A stretch of 64,000 nt of DNA from the NCBI RefSeq assembly GCF_900188225.1, contig NZ_FZOC01000002.1, positions 62,001-126,000 on the forward strand. Direction: 5' to 3'. Made by a program: the position numbers and the translations under genes. Source of the DNA: Humidesulfovibrio mexicanus. Its GTDB lineage: Bacteria > Desulfobacterota > Desulfovibrionia > Desulfovibrionales > Desulfovibrionaceae. How positions within the stretch are numbered: the first letter of the stretch is position 1; every line of letters starts with the position of its first letter. Shown here in pieces: positions 27,751-36,706 of this stretch. The notes below the pieces were generated by a model. It was not told the DNA's origin and did no database searches. It was given only the letters and a program-made list of their open reading frames with translations.

Positions 27751-27790
27751 TTCACTCCACTGTTTCCCACGAATTACCACTTCGCCCCAC
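27751..27790 (-). promoter_or_regulatory. MraZ operator: four 10-bp direct repeats
   Basis: On the minus strand, GTGGGGCGAA, GTGGTAATTC, GTGGGAAACA and GTGGAGTGAA follow one another with no gaps. The GTGG core therefore recurs exactly every 10 bp, once per helical turn. This is the known architecture of MraZ boxes (TGGG-type cores with 5-6 bp spacing). The block starts right after the -10 region and ends 11 bases before the mraZ start. Confidence 0.88.
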
Positions 27791-27791
27791 C

Positions 27792-27818
27792 TTTTTACGA
27801 AATTCAAACGGAAGTCAA
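27792..27818 (-). promoter_or_regulatory. Probable dcw operon promoter (Pmra)
   Basis: TTGACT (27813-27818) and TAAAAA (27792-27797) lie on the minus strand with a 15-base spacer in an AT-rich stretch immediately upstream of the MraZ boxes. The spacer is shorter than ideal, so the exact -10 is uncertain; the -35 is good. Confidence 0.5.
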
Positions 27819-27987
27819 CACAAAAACCGTTTTCATCCGCCGGAAATGCGGTTAGTACTCGGTCCAGCACCGGCGCTGTATTTGGGGCTGGTGGTGAAGA
27901 GCAAGCAATGCCTAGTGGTTGGATGCCATGCTTCTGTCATAGACCGGAGCGATGTTTTTTGAGCCGACCGATAGAAGGAGAGCCCTT

Positions 27988-29406
27988 ATGCACACCAAGA
28001 TCATCGCCACCCTTGGCCCCGCAACGGAGACCGAAGAGGCCATCACAGCCCTGGTGGACGCCGGGGCGCGCATCTTCCGGCTCAATTTCTCCCACGGCGG
28101 CAAGGAGGGCTTCGTCAAGCTGGTGGGCATCATCCGCGCCCTGGAGCAGAAGACCGGCCTCACCCTGACCATTCTGCAGGATCTCTCCGGTCCCAAGATC
28201 CGCACCTGCGACATCGGCCGCGGCACGCTGGACATCGCCAAGGGGGCCGAGGTGCTGCTTGGCGCCCCCGGGCAAGAGGAAGGCCGTGACGAGCCCTTCA
28301 TCTGCCTGGACCAGCCCGCGCTTCTGCGCAGCATCAACGTGGGCGAAACCGTGGCCCTTTCCGACGGCATGTTGCAGTTCAACGTGGTGGCCCGCGAGGG
28401 CGACCTGCTGCTGCGCCTGCGGGCCGAGAATTCCGGCATCGCCCCGGCGCGTAAGGGCATCGCCTTTCCCGGCAAGACCACGCCGCTGGCGGCCTTCACC
28501 GCCAAGGACAAGGACGACTTGGCCATCGGCATGGAGCTTGGCGTGGATGTGGTGGCCATGTCCTACGTGCAGAAGGCCGACGACATTTGCCACCTGAAGG
28601 CCGAGATGCGGAACATGGGCCGCGTGCTGCCCGTCATCGCCAAGCTGGAGCGGCAGAGCGCCATCCAGGGGCTGGACCGCATCCTTGAGGAGTGCGACGG
28701 CGTGATGGTTGCGCGCGGCGATTTGGGGCTTGAGTGCGAGCTGGCCCAGCTGCCCGCCCTGCAGAAGCGCATCATTAACGCGGCCAACGCCGCGGGCAAG
28801 CCGGTCATCGTGGCCACGCAGATGTTGTTGTCCATGGTTTCAAGCCCCATGCCCACCCGGGCGGAGACCACGGACGTGGCCAACGCCATCTTGGACGGGG
28901 CCGATTGCATCATGCTCTCGGAGGAGACGGCCATCGGCAAATACCCGGACAAGGCCGTGGCCTTTATGCGCAAAATCGCCACCTGGGCCGAGGAATTCTA
29001 CTTCGAGAACCAGGGCGCCAACCCCAAGCCGCCCAGCGACCAGGAGCATCCGGCCAAGTTCCTGGCCTATTGCGCCTGCCTGCTGGCCCAGAAGACCCGC
29101 TCCAAGGCGCTGGTCACGCACTCCACCTCCGGGTCCACGGCGCGCATTCTGGCGGCGTGCCGGCCCAAGCAGCCGCTCTTCGCCCTGTCCCCGGACAGCC
29201 GCGTGCGCCACTTCACCAACTTCTCCTGGGGGGTGACCCCGGTGTCGCCCATCTCCGAGGAGGACAACCACCAGGAACGGGCCGAACGCTTTGTGCGCGA
29301 GTCGCCCCTGTTCAGCGGCGGCGATGTGGTTGTGGTTACCGCGGGGCAGCCCAAGCGAGGACAGTTGCAGACGCAAACCAACGTGGTCAAGGTCTACGAG
29401 AAATAG
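27988..29406 (+). CDS. pyk: Pyruvate kinase
   Basis: 472 aa. Phosphoenolpyruvate plus ADP to pyruvate plus ATP. N-terminal TKIIATLGPAT, the substrate-binding RLNFSHG (about 33-39) and DLSGPKIRT are present. So are the catalytic region VMVARGDLGLE and the signature around KPVIVATQML and PTRAETTDVANAILDGADCIMLSEETAIGKYP. The C-terminal domain (about 350-470) contains TSGSTARILAA, the usual effector-site loop. The frame runs upstream, but the ATG at 27988 has AAGGAGAG 7 bases before it. It is divergent from the dcw cluster and followed after 3 bases by an HD-domain gene. Confidence 0.95.
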   Translation: MHTKIIATLGPATETEEAITALVDAGARIFRLNFSHGGKEGFVKLVGIIRALEQKTGLTLTILQDLSGPKIRTCDIGRGTLDIAKGAEVLLGAPGQEEGRDEPFICLDQPALLRSINVGETVALSDGMLQFNVVAREGDLLLRLRAENSGIAPARKGIAFPGKTTPLAAFTAKDKDDLAIGMELGVDVVAMSYVQKADDICHLKAEMRNMGRVLPVIAKLERQSAIQGLDRILEECDGVMVARGDLGLECELAQLPALQKRIINAANAAGKPVIVATQMLLSMVSSPMPTRAETTDVANAILDGADCIMLSEETAIGKYPDKAVAFMRKIATWAEEFYFENQGANPKPPSDQEHPAKFLAYCACLLAQKTRSKALVTHSTSGSTARILAACRPKQPLFALSPDSRVRHFTNFSWGVTPVSPISEEDNHQERAERFVRESPLFSGGDVVVVTAGQPKRGQLQTQTNVVKVYEK

Positions 29407-29409
29407 CCC

Positions 29410-30429
29410 ATGGCCGCATCGGACAAAAAGGCCAGCATCGCCGACGCCCTGGATGAGCAGTACTACCAGATCAACCTGGACATCCTGGAGAGCTTCAGCA
29501 AGTACCGGCCGCCATTGAACCTGTTCCGGTTCAAGGAGGACGTGGCCCGCGTGCTGCCCTATTGCAAGGCCGGTGAGCGGCTTTCAAACGAGCAGGTGGA
29601 GCAGCTGGCCCAGCTGGTGGACGAGGGCCTGGTCTTCGTCTCGCGCGCCGACCACCCGGTGTACGTCAAGCACATCAGCTACCAGCTGGACCTGGTGCTG
29701 GTGGACAAGAACCTGCACGAGACCGAAATCGCCGACATCTTCACCCAGGCGCTCACCCGGCGGCTGGGGGAGTTCTTCGCCCAGCCCGTGCCCATGGTTT
29801 TCGCCAAGCTGTGGACCGACATGATGGTGCTTACCGAGTACCTGTTCCACGACGCCCACCGCATCCGGGCGCTTTCCCGGCGCCTGCACCCCACGCACAA
29901 CCTGTGCAACCACTCCTTCAACTGCGGGGTCATGGGCCTGGCCGTGCACATCAAGGCCAACGCCCAGCACTACGAGGCCGGGGAGGTCAAGCGCAAGTTT
30001 TTGGATCACCTGACGGCAGGGCTGTTTCTGCACGACCTGGGCATGACCAAGATTCCGGCCTTTTTGCTGGAAAAGGACAAGCCCCTCACCGGGGACGAGC
30101 GGGCCAAGGTGCAGCGCCACACCCAACTGGGCTACGAAATGTTGGCCAAGCTGGACCTGCGTTTTCCCGAGGTGGAGGAGTGCGTCACCGACCATCACGA
30201 GCGCCTGAACGGCTCCGGCTACCCGCAGAAGAAGCAGGCCCCGGCCCTGGGCCAGGCGGCCCGGCTTTGCGCCCTGGTGGACAGCTTCTGCGCCATGACC
30301 GTGAAACGCCCTTTCGCCCCGGCCATGGAGCCGGCCAAGGCCGCGGCCCTGCTCGCCCAGGACGCCGCCTACGACCAGGAGCTTTCCCGCGTGTTGCAGG
30401 CCCTGGTGATGCTTGCGGGCAAAAAGTAG
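29410..30429 (+). CDS. HD-domain protein related to HD-GYP phosphodiesterases
   Basis: 339 aa, soluble. The N-terminal 150 residues match no domain I can name. The C-terminal HD domain (about 165-320) has HLTAGLFLHDLGMTKIP (HD near 207) and DHHERLNGSGYP, the two motifs that define HD-GYP c-di-GMP phosphodiesterases. The first lacks the usual GKI lysine order (HDLGMTKIP instead of HDIGKIGIP). Activity on c-di-GMP is therefore plausible but not certain. No Shine-Dalgarno sequence is clear; it starts 3 bases after the pyruvate kinase stop, so coupling is likely. The pairing with a glycolytic enzyme may be only operonic. Confidence 0.75.
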   Translation: MAASDKKASIADALDEQYYQINLDILESFSKYRPPLNLFRFKEDVARVLPYCKAGERLSNEQVEQLAQLVDEGLVFVSRADHPVYVKHISYQLDLVLVDKNLHETEIADIFTQALTRRLGEFFAQPVPMVFAKLWTDMMVLTEYLFHDAHRIRALSRRLHPTHNLCNHSFNCGVMGLAVHIKANAQHYEAGEVKRKFLDHLTAGLFLHDLGMTKIPAFLLEKDKPLTGDERAKVQRHTQLGYEMLAKLDLRFPEVEECVTDHHERLNGSGYPQKKQAPALGQAARLCALVDSFCAMTVKRPFAPAMEPAKAAALLAQDAAYDQELSRVLQALVMLAGKK

Positions 30430-30439
30430 CCGCGGCTTG

Positions 30440-30460
30440 CAGGCGGGGAGACTCCTGCCT
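30440..30460. terminator. Weak hairpin between convergent genes
   Basis: AGGCGGGG and its wobble-paired complement CCTGCCT form an imperfect 8-bp stem between the convergent HD gene and the DUF554 gene. There is no T-run, so this is only a candidate. Confidence 0.25.
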
Positions 30461-31143
30461 TAGCCGAAACACTCCATGAGCACCACGGTAAAGATAAGCG
30501 CGGGCAGCATGTTGGGCAGGGAAATGCGTTTGAGCTCCAGCAGGTTGATGCCCGTGCCGATGGTCATGACCCCGCCTACGGCGGAGAGTTCCGTCACGGT
30601 CTTGGCGTCGATGTGGCTGGCCAGCTTGGCCGCCAGCATGGTCAGCGACCCTTCGTAAAAGAGCACCGGAATGGCCGAGAGCACTGCTCCCACGCCGTAC
30701 ACCGAGGCGAAGGCGATGGTGGTCAGCCCGTCCAGAAAGCTCTTGGTGGAGAGCAGGGTCAGGTCGCCGCGCGCGGCCTCGTCCAGCGGCCCAAGAATGG
30801 CCAGCGATCCGCAGCAGAACACGGTGACCGAGAGCACCAGCCCATCGGCGAAGCGCGGGTTTTTCGAGCGCAGCCGACCCTTTATCCACAGGCTGGCGGC
30901 GGTCATGCGGTCCTCTAGGCGCAGCAGCCCGCCCACCACGCCGCCGCACACTAGGCTGGCGATGAGAATGGCCGGGCTTGTGCTGCGCAGGGTGAGGCGT
31001 ATGCCCACCGCCAGCACCGAAAGCCCCAGGCCCTGGAATATGCATGCGCGCACGGCCTCGGGCAGAAAACGTCCCAGGCCGAGCCCGGCCAGGCCCCCGG
31101 CCAGGATCGCTCCCGCGTTCATGATGGCGCCAGTCGGCAGCAT
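30460..31143 (-). CDS. DUF554 family membrane protein
   Basis: 227 aa with about six or seven transmembrane helices. Start MLPTGAIMNAGAILAGGLAGLGLG and internal CGGVVGGLLRLEDRM are the family's recognisable features. Other marks are GFGS-like TTIAFASVYGVGAVLSAIPVLFYEGS and GGVMTIGTGINLLEL. Members are conserved inner-membrane proteins of unknown transport function. AAAGGAGTC precedes the ATG at 31143; the frame continues upstream but without a better start. It is 89 bases downstream of the marR-type gene on the same strand and may be co-transcribed with it. Confidence 0.82.
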   Translation of the reverse strand: MLPTGAIMNAGAILAGGLAGLGLGRFLPEAVRACIFQGLGLSVLAVGIRLTLRSTSPAILIASLVCGGVVGGLLRLEDRMTAASLWIKGRLRSKNPRFADGLVLSVTVFCCGSLAILGPLDEAARGDLTLLSTKSFLDGLTTIAFASVYGVGAVLSAIPVLFYEGSLTMLAAKLASHIDAKTVTELSAVGGVMTIGTGINLLELKRISLPNMLPALIFTVVLMECFG

Positions 31144-31232
31144 GGAGACTCCTTTCGCGCGCCCTTCTGGCGGACGCGACATATCGGCTCCGGGCGCTCA
31201 TGGCGCCGGAGAATGGTTGCGTGGGGGCGTGT

Positions 31233-31691
31233 TCAGGCCTTGGAGCCGACGAGGTTCTGCCGCGCGCGGGCCAGCACGCGCCTGCACAGGCTCAGTTCAT
31301 GGGCGTCGATGCCCGCGCAGGCCTGGTCCAGCACGCCCTGCACCAGGGCCGCCAGGACAGGCATGTCCGCGCGGCCCCGCTCGCTGAGGGCCAAGAGCCG
31401 CTCCCGCCGATCGGACGCCCCGGGCTTGCGGCGCACGTAGCCCTGGCGCTCCAGCCCGGCCACCAGCCGTGCGATGGTGGTTTTGTCCTTGATGAGCCGC
31501 TGTCCCAGCTCCTGCTGGGTGAGGCCTTCGGCGTCCCAGATATGCACGAGGGCGGTCCATTGCTCGCCGGTCACCGCGTGGCCCCCGGCCGCGAATTCCT
31601 GGTTGATGCGCCGGAGCACGGCCTTGGAGAACTGCGTTGCCAGATGGCCCAGGGAGTCCCTGAGCAGGTATCGTGATGACGTTGGATGCAT
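31233..31691 (-). CDS. MarR-family transcriptional regulator
   Basis: 152 aa. It has the winged helix-turn-helix of MarR proteins: AVTGEQWTALVHIW, then LTQQELGQRLIKDKTTIARLVAGLERQGYVRR (recognition helix about 62-85), and the wing KPGASDRRERLLALSERG. Helices at both ends form the dimer interface. The ligand is unknown. The ATG lies only 6 bases behind a consensus -10 hexamer, with no ribosome site. An inverted repeat overlaps that promoter, which suggests autorepression. Divergent from the htrA-like protease, so it could also affect that gene. Confidence 0.87.
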   Translation of the reverse strand: MHPTSSRYLLRDSLGHLATQFSKAVLRRINQEFAAGGHAVTGEQWTALVHIWDAEGLTQQELGQRLIKDKTTIARLVAGLERQGYVRRKPGASDRRERLLALSERGRADMPVLAALVQGVLDQACAGIDAHELSLCRRVLARARQNLVGSKA

Positions 31692-31692
31692 G

Positions 31693-31711
31693 AAGTTGTT
31701 GTATGCAACTT
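31693..31711. promoter_or_regulatory. Inverted repeat operator for the MarR regulator
   Basis: AAGTTG-TTGTATG-CAACTT, perfect 6-base arms around a 7-base spacer. The site covers the -10 hexamer of the marR promoter and ends 1 base before its start codon, so a bound dimer would block RNA polymerase. Confidence 0.65.
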
Positions 31712-31726
31712 GTTTCGGGCGGTCAA
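31698..31726 (-). promoter_or_regulatory. Sigma-70 promoter of the marR gene, predicted leaderless
   Basis: TTGACC (31721-31726), 17 bases, then TACAAC (31698-31703) on the minus strand. Six bases separate the -10 from the ATG at 31691, so the transcript should begin at the start codon. Confidence 0.65.
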
Positions 31727-31766
31727 GCCGCAGCCGTCCTGGCGGGAATTGCCGCCAATTTCCCTC

Positions 31767-31794
31767 TTGAAATGCGTAGCGGAGGCATTACATT
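31767..31794 (+). promoter_or_regulatory. Possible promoter of the htrA-like gene
   Basis: TTGAAA (31767-31772), 16-base spacer, TACATT (31789-31794), about 50 bases before the ATG at 31845. The match is moderate. Confidence 0.4.
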
Positions 31795-31844
31795 GCCGAC
31801 CTTGCGCCAGCGGCGACACGAATGCGGAGCGAGGAGGAACCGGG

Positions 31845-32987
31845 ATGCAGAAGGGAGAAAAGGGCGGAGCCAGGCGGATTGGATGGCTTGTTCTGGTTGC
31901 GGCGTTGGCCGTGCTGGCCGGGTGGTTGTTCCGACCGGAGCTGGGGCGTCTGCTGGGCCGCGAGGAAGCCCAGCCCAGGGCGGTCACCGCGCGTGGCGAC
32001 CTGGCCGCAGATGAAAAAAGCACCATAGATCTTTTCGAGCACTCCAAGGACGCGGTGGTCTTCATCACCACCACCCAGCGCGTGGTGGAGTTCTGGAGCC
32101 GCAATGCGTTCACCATCCCGCGCGGTGCGGGCTCCGGTTTTCTTTGGGACGAGAAGGGCCATGTGGTGACCAACTACCACGTCATCGCCGGGGCCGCAGA
32201 GGCCAGGGTGCGCCTTTCCGACGGCAAGGAGCATGTGGCCGCGCTGGTGGGGGCCAGCCCCATGCACGACCTGGCCGTGCTGCGCATCGACGCCAAGTCC
32301 GAGCGGGCGCCGCTGCCCGTGGGCTCCTCGGCGGACCTCAAGGTGGGGCAGAAGGTTTTCGCCATCGGCAACCCCTTCGGCCTGGACTGGACCCTCACCA
32401 CGGGCATCGTCTCCGCCCTGGACCGCTCCCTGAAAGGGGATGACGGCGCGGTCATCGAGCACCTCATCCAGACCGACGCGGCCATCAATCCCGGCAATTC
32501 CGGCGGCCCGCTCCTGGACTCCGCCGGAAGGCTCATCGGGGTGAACACCGCCATCTACAGCCCCTCCGGCGCAAGCGCCGGGGTGGGCTTCGCCGTTCCC
32601 GTGGACACGGTGAACCGCGTGGTGCCGCAGCTCATCGCCAAGGGCCGCTACCTGCGCCCGGCGCTTGGCATCGAGGTGGACCAACGCGTGAACGAGTACG
32701 CCGCTGCGCACATGGACGTGAAGGGCGTGCTGGTGCTGCGGGTGCGCCCGGGGTCCGGGGCGCAGGCGGCCGGGCTTGTGGCCGCGCGCGTGAACCCGGA
32801 CGGCTCCTTCACTCCGGGCGATGTCATTACCCATGTCGAGGGCAAGGCCGTGGAGTCCGTGCAGGCGTTGCTTTCGCGTCTGGACGACTTCCGGCCCGGC
32901 GATACCGTGCGGTTGACCCTGCTGCGTGATGGAAAAGAGGTTGAGGCCGCTGTGATGCTGCAGGCGGAGGGCGCCCAGGCGGGTTAG
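31845..32987 (+). CDS. HtrA/DegS-like serine protease with one PDZ domain
   Basis: 380 aa. An N-terminal transmembrane anchor or signal (about 11-28, [16 protein letters not shown]) places the rest in the periplasm. The trypsin-like domain has the triad His in TNYHVI (near 110), Asp in HDLAVLRI (near 141) and Ser in [10 protein letters not shown] (near 220). A single C-terminal PDZ domain follows (about 275-370, LGIEVDQ, then [12 protein letters not shown]). One PDZ and a membrane anchor resemble DegS rather than the two-PDZ DegP. The likely role is envelope protein quality control or stress signalling. GAGGAGGAAC precedes the ATG. Its stop codon overlaps the stop of the convergent hybrid kinase by 4 bases. 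Confidence 0.9.
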   Translation: MQKGEKGGARRIGWLVLVAALAVLAGWLFRPELGRLLGREEAQPRAVTARGDLAADEKSTIDLFEHSKDAVVFITTTQRVVEFWSRNAFTIPRGAGSGFLWDEKGHVVTNYHVIAGAAEARVRLSDGKEHVAALVGASPMHDLAVLRIDAKSERAPLPVGSSADLKVGQKVFAIGNPFGLDWTLTTGIVSALDRSLKGDDGAVIEHLIQTDAAINPGNSGGPLLDSAGRLIGVNTAIYSPSGASAGVGFAVPVDTVNRVVPQLIAKGRYLRPALGIEVDQRVNEYAAAHMDVKGVLVLRVRPGSGAQAAGLVAARVNPDGSFTPGDVITHVEGKAVESVQALLSRLDDFRPGDTVRLTLLRDGKEVEAAVMLQAEGAQAG

Positions 32988-34618
32988 GCCGCTGGCCGGG
33001 TGCGCCGGGGGATCATGGACAGGACGTTCTCCATCTCGGCGTTGTGCACGGGCTTGCCCACGTAGTGGTCCATGCCCGCCTTGAGGAAACGCTCCTTGTC
33101 GCCGGGCAGGGCGTAGGCCGTGAGCGCCACGATGGGCACGCCGGAACGCTCGGGGTCGGATAGGGCGCGAATGGCCTCGGTAGCTTCCAGGCCGTCCATC
33201 TCCGGCATCTGGATGTCCATGAGCACGCAGTCGAAGCCGTCCCGCCGCACGGCCGCCACGGCGTCGCGCCCGTTGCCGCAGCATTCCACGCTGTGGCCCA
33301 TCTTGCGCAGCATCAGGGCTGTGGCCAATTGGCTGATGGGTTCGTCCTCGACCAGAAGGACGCGCAAGGGAAGGGCGGAGTCGCGCGGGGGCGTGGCCCT
33401 GGGGCTTCCGTTGGCGCGGGGGCCTGCCGCGCGGGCTTTCAGGGCTATGGTTATGGCTGTGCCCGCGCCTTCCTCGCTGTCCACCAGAATGCCGCCTCCC
33501 AGGAACTCCACCATGCGCTTGACGATGGCCAGGCCCAGGCCCGCGCCCTCGAACTTGCGCAGGTAGGAGGCGTCCACCTGGGTGAAGCGCCGGAACACCT
33601 GGGCGATCTTGCCGTCCGGGATGCCGATGCCCGTGTCGCTGACGGTGATGTAGAGGTGCAATACCGATGGGTCGCGGCCTGAAGGCTGGGTCCAGCACTC
33701 CAACCGCACGGAGCCGCCGGGCGTGTATTTTACCGCGTTGCCCACGAGATTGAAGAGGATCTGGTGCAGGCGGGCCTCGTCGCCCAAAATCTGCTCGGGC
33801 ACGCCCGGATCCACCGAAGCGGTGAGGGCGAGTTTCTTTTCCCGGCAGGGCACCAGGAAGACGCACAGCACGGCCTTGAACAGCTCGCGCAGGGAAAAGG
33901 GCTTGCTTGCGGGCTCCGCCTGACCGGAATCCATGCGCGAAAGCTCCAGGATGTTGTTCAGCAGGGACAGAAGCCTGCGCCCGGCCTCGTGGGCCATGCC
34001 TGTGTAGGTCTCGCGTTCCTGCTTGTTCAGGGGTCCGCGCAGCACCTGCAGCATTCCCAGTACGCCGTTCAGCGGCGTGCGTATCTCATGGCTCATGTTG
34101 GCCAGGAACTCGCCCTTGGACACGTTGGCCGCCTCGGCTTCCTCCTTGGCGCGCCTGAGGTCGGCTTCGGCCTGCTTGCGGGCGGTGTCGTCCTGGACGA
34201 TGAGCAGCAGAAAGTCCGGCTCTCCCGCCGGATCGCGGATGAGCGTCGCTTCGATGCGCACCCAGACATGCCCGCCTGAACGCGTGACGGCGCGGCGTTC
34301 CCACGCGACCGGGCGCGATCCTTGGGCGGGCGGCCGGAGCAGCAGCCCCAGACCGTCCTCCTGGTCTTCGGCGGACAGTATGTCCTGTACGGCCTTCCCC
34401 GGCAGGGTTCCCGAAGGGTAGCCGAGAATTTCGCGGAGCCTGGCGTTGACGCGCAGCCAGCGTCCCGAAAGGGCGACATGGGCCATGCCAACGGAAGCCT
34501 GCTCGAAGGTGGCCTCAAGGCGTTGCTGGGCGCGCAGATCCTCGTCCTGCCGGGAGCGTTTGGGAGCCGGCGCATCGGCAGGCCCCTTTGGGACCGCTTG
34601 ATCTGGCTGGTTGGACAT
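32984..34618 (-). CDS. Hybrid sensor histidine kinase with PAS and receiver domains
   Basis: 544 aa, no transmembrane segment, so cytoplasmic. A PAS domain (about 30-145, [18 protein letters not shown]) is followed by a coiled-coil linker and the HisKA domain with the phosphorylated His in [15 protein letters not shown] (near 182). The ATPase domain has [20 protein letters not shown] and [18 protein letters not shown]. The C-terminal receiver (about 418-535) has [17 protein letters not shown] and LTAYA, then K near VGKP. The output protein is not fused; partner unknown. AGGAAA precedes the ATG. It lies downstream of, and on the same strand as, the NarL-type pair. Confidence 0.88.
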   Translation of the reverse strand: MSNQPDQAVPKGPADAPAPKRSRQDEDLRAQQRLEATFEQASVGMAHVALSGRWLRVNARLREILGYPSGTLPGKAVQDILSAEDQEDGLGLLLRPPAQGSRPVAWERRAVTRSGGHVWVRIEATLIRDPAGEPDFLLLIVQDDTARKQAEADLRRAKEEAEAANVSKGEFLANMSHEIRTPLNGVLGMLQVLRGPLNKQERETYTGMAHEAGRRLLSLLNNILELSRMDSGQAEPASKPFSLRELFKAVLCVFLVPCREKKLALTASVDPGVPEQILGDEARLHQILFNLVGNAVKYTPGGSVRLECWTQPSGRDPSVLHLYITVSDTGIGIPDGKIAQVFRRFTQVDASYLRKFEGAGLGLAIVKRMVEFLGGGILVDSEEGAGTAITIALKARAAGPRANGSPRATPPRDSALPLRVLLVEDEPISQLATALMLRKMGHSVECCGNGRDAVAAVRRDGFDCVLMDIQMPEMDGLEATEAIRALSDPERSGVPIVALTAYALPGDKERFLKAGMDHYVGKPVHNAEMENVLSMIPRRTRPAA

Positions 34619-34734
34619 GGCGCTTTCCTGTTGCCTTCCCGTCGGGGGGGATGGTGATGCCGGGAAAAGGGTATTGACCCATCTATCCCGCTATCCCCCC
34701 CCGGAGGAGCTGTCAAGGGAAAGCGTGGCGCGCG

Positions 34735-35409
34735 CTACTCTTCGGTTTCCAGATCGATGAGTCCGAGGCGGGCGGCGTAGCGCACCAGGGCCACCGGGCT
34801 TTTGATGCCCAGCTTGGCCAGGATGTTCGTGCGGTGGTTCTCTACCGTCTTGCGCGAGATGAACAGCCGCTCGGCGATGACGGCCGGGGCGTGCCCCTCG
34901 GCCAGCAGACGGAGCACCTGCTGCTCCCGGCGCGAGAGCTTGCCGTAGGCGGCGTCGGTGGTGCGGGTTTCCTCGTTGGGGCGGGCGAGCAGTTCCGTCA
35001 CCACGCGCGGGGAGAGGGAGCCGTCCAGGTACTGGCGTCCGGCCATGACGGCATCGAGCGCCTGCAGAAGCTGCTCGCGGCTGGATTCCTTGGCCAGATA
35101 GCCCGAGACACCGGCCTGGAAGGCGGTGGCGATGAAGTCCACCTTGGAATGCATACTGAGCATGACCACCTTGGTCTGCGGGGCCAGGGCCAGGATGTCC
35201 CGCGCCAGGTCGATGCCGTTGCCGTCGGGCAGCGAGATGTCCACAATGACAAGATCGGGCTTGATGCTGCGCGCCTGGGCCAGGCCCTCGGCGCAGTTTC
35301 CGGCTTCGCCGGCTATTTCGTAGGCGGCCCCGGAGCGGACGATGGTTTTCAGTCCGTCGCGGAACATTGGGTGATCGTCAATGATGAGAATCTTGTATTT
35401 CGCCGACAT
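34735..35409 (-). CDS. NarL/FixJ-type response regulator (LuxR HTH)
   Basis: 224 aa. The receiver has IIDDHPMFRDGL (acidic pair near 10-11), the phospho-acceptor near D57 in LVIVDISLPDGNG, and K near 107 in YLAKE. The LuxR-type helix-turn-helix at the C-terminus reads KLSRREQQVLRLLAEGHAPA and ISRKTVENHRTNILAKLGI. It is the output partner of the overlapping NarX-like kinase; target genes cannot be read from the sequence. It overlaps the kinase by 32 bases. Confidence 0.92.
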   Translation of the reverse strand: MSAKYKILIIDDHPMFRDGLKTIVRSGAAYEIAGEAGNCAEGLAQARSIKPDLVIVDISLPDGNGIDLARDILALAPQTKVVMLSMHSKVDFIATAFQAGVSGYLAKESSREQLLQALDAVMAGRQYLDGSLSPRVVTELLARPNEETRTTDAAYGKLSRREQQVLRLLAEGHAPAVIAERLFISRKTVENHRTNILAKLGIKSPVALVRYAARLGLIDLETEE

Positions 35410-36583
35410 TGTTACGGTTCTCCACTGGTATTTCGATGTGTACGAGCATTCCCCGGCCCGGGCGCGAGCGCAGGCTCATCAGACCTCCCAAAAGCCGGGC
35501 GCGTTCCCTCATGCCCCAAAGGCCCATGCGTCGCGCTTCGCGGAATTCCTCCTGGCGCTTTTCCAGGTCCACGCCCTGGCCGTTGTCCTCCACGCGGACA
35601 ATGACGCTGGGATGGGAGTGCACCATGCGCACGGTGACCTGGGTCGCGTGGGCGTGCTTGCGGATGTTTGTGAGGGATTCCTGAACCATTCTGTAAATAT
35701 GGATTTGCGTCTCGAAACCGAGGCGCAGGCCGTCCATGCCGTCGGCATAGAAGTCCACGGCGATGCCGGTGCGGGTGGCGAAGTCCGCGCAGTAGCGCGA
35801 CATGGTGCGCACCAGCCCCAGGTCCTCAAGCCCCGGCGGCAAAAGATCGTACGCCAGGTCGCGGATGGCGGTGATGGCGGCCGAGAGCCTATCCGCCAGG
35901 GAGGCCAGCTGGCGCGGAAGCGATTCGGCGTCCGGTCCGGGCGGATCGAGCAGGCCGCCAAGGTCCATTTTGAGGGTGGCCAGGTCCTGGGCAAGATGGT
36001 CGTGCAGCTCCGTGGCGATGCGCAGGCGCTCGGTCTCCTGGGCCTTGATGAGCTCACGCGAGAGCACGAGCATGTGGGCCTCGGTGCGGGCGGTCTGGGC
36101 CAGGCGGCCAAGCTTGTCGGCCACGGCGTCCAGCAGGTTGCGCTCCTCCCGCAGGAACGGCCCCTCGTCGCTTGGCGGGCGGGGATCCAGATAGCACACC
36201 TCGATTTCGCCGATGCGCTCGCCTTGGATGGAGACGGGGCTTTTTTGGCAGGCCGCGCCGCGCGTGCGCCGGTAGTTCCCGGTGCGGATGTCGTGCTCGC
36301 CTTGCGGGGTGCTCATGCGGATGCGGGCGCAGGCGCTTTCCGGAAACTGCCAGGAGGCGCAGACAAGTTCCGCCACCTGCCGGAGAACCTCCTCCATGGG
36401 CAGCTCGCGGTTTTGCGCCAGACGCGAGATGGCATAGAGGCAGTTGAGCTCCTTCACGCGCTCGCGCAGGGCGCGCAGCACCCGTTCGTGCTCCAGCGCA
36501 AGCGCCGCGTCGCGGGCCTCGCCTTCGCGCAGTCGTGCGAGCTCCTCCGCGAGCTGTGCCTTTGTCTTGCGCATGTCCTGCAT
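35378..36583 (-). CDS. Cytoplasmic NarX/DegS-type sensor histidine kinase
   Basis: 401 aa without transmembrane helices. An N-terminal coiled coil (about 5-55) leads to a GAF-like sensor domain (about 60-190, with cysteines at VCASWQFPESAC and GAACQKSP). The HisKA_3 phospho-acceptor is in ERLRIATELHDHLAQDLATLK. The ATPase domain has the N-box MVQESLTNIRKHAHA, VEDNGQGVD and MGLWGMRERARLLGG. The cysteines in the GAF region could bind a redox cofactor; this is speculation. The ATG at 36583 was chosen over upstream codons because the domain starts there, though its ribosome site is weak. Confidence 0.85.
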   Translation of the reverse strand: MQDMRKTKAQLAEELARLREGEARDAALALEHERVLRALRERVKELNCLYAISRLAQNRELPMEEVLRQVAELVCASWQFPESACARIRMSTPQGEHDIRTGNYRRTRGAACQKSPVSIQGERIGEIEVCYLDPRPPSDEGPFLREERNLLDAVADKLGRLAQTARTEAHMLVLSRELIKAQETERLRIATELHDHLAQDLATLKMDLGGLLDPPGPDAESLPRQLASLADRLSAAITAIRDLAYDLLPPGLEDLGLVRTMSRYCADFATRTGIAVDFYADGMDGLRLGFETQIHIYRMVQESLTNIRKHAHATQVTVRMVHSHPSVIVRVEDNGQGVDLEKRQEEFREARRMGLWGMRERARLLGGLMSLRSRPGRGMLVHIEIPVENRNNVGEIQDSHH

Positions 36584-36665
36584 GGGTGTCCGCCTGGCGC
36601 ACCGGGTTCGCCCCGGAACCCCGAACGCTAGCACGGGGCGTGCGCCGCGCCAAGTCCGGGGTGGG

Positions 36666-36695
36666 GCTCCCCCCCGGCCGGGGCCGGAGGGGAGC
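36666..36695. terminator. GC-rich hairpin after the glutamate synthase-like gene
   Basis: GCTCCCC and GGGGAGC arms enclose a CCGGCC/GGCCGG core directly downstream of the stop at 36707 (minus strand). There is no T-run, so its strength as a terminator is uncertain. Confidence 0.4.
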
Positions 36696-36706
36696 TGTAC
36701 GTCCGT

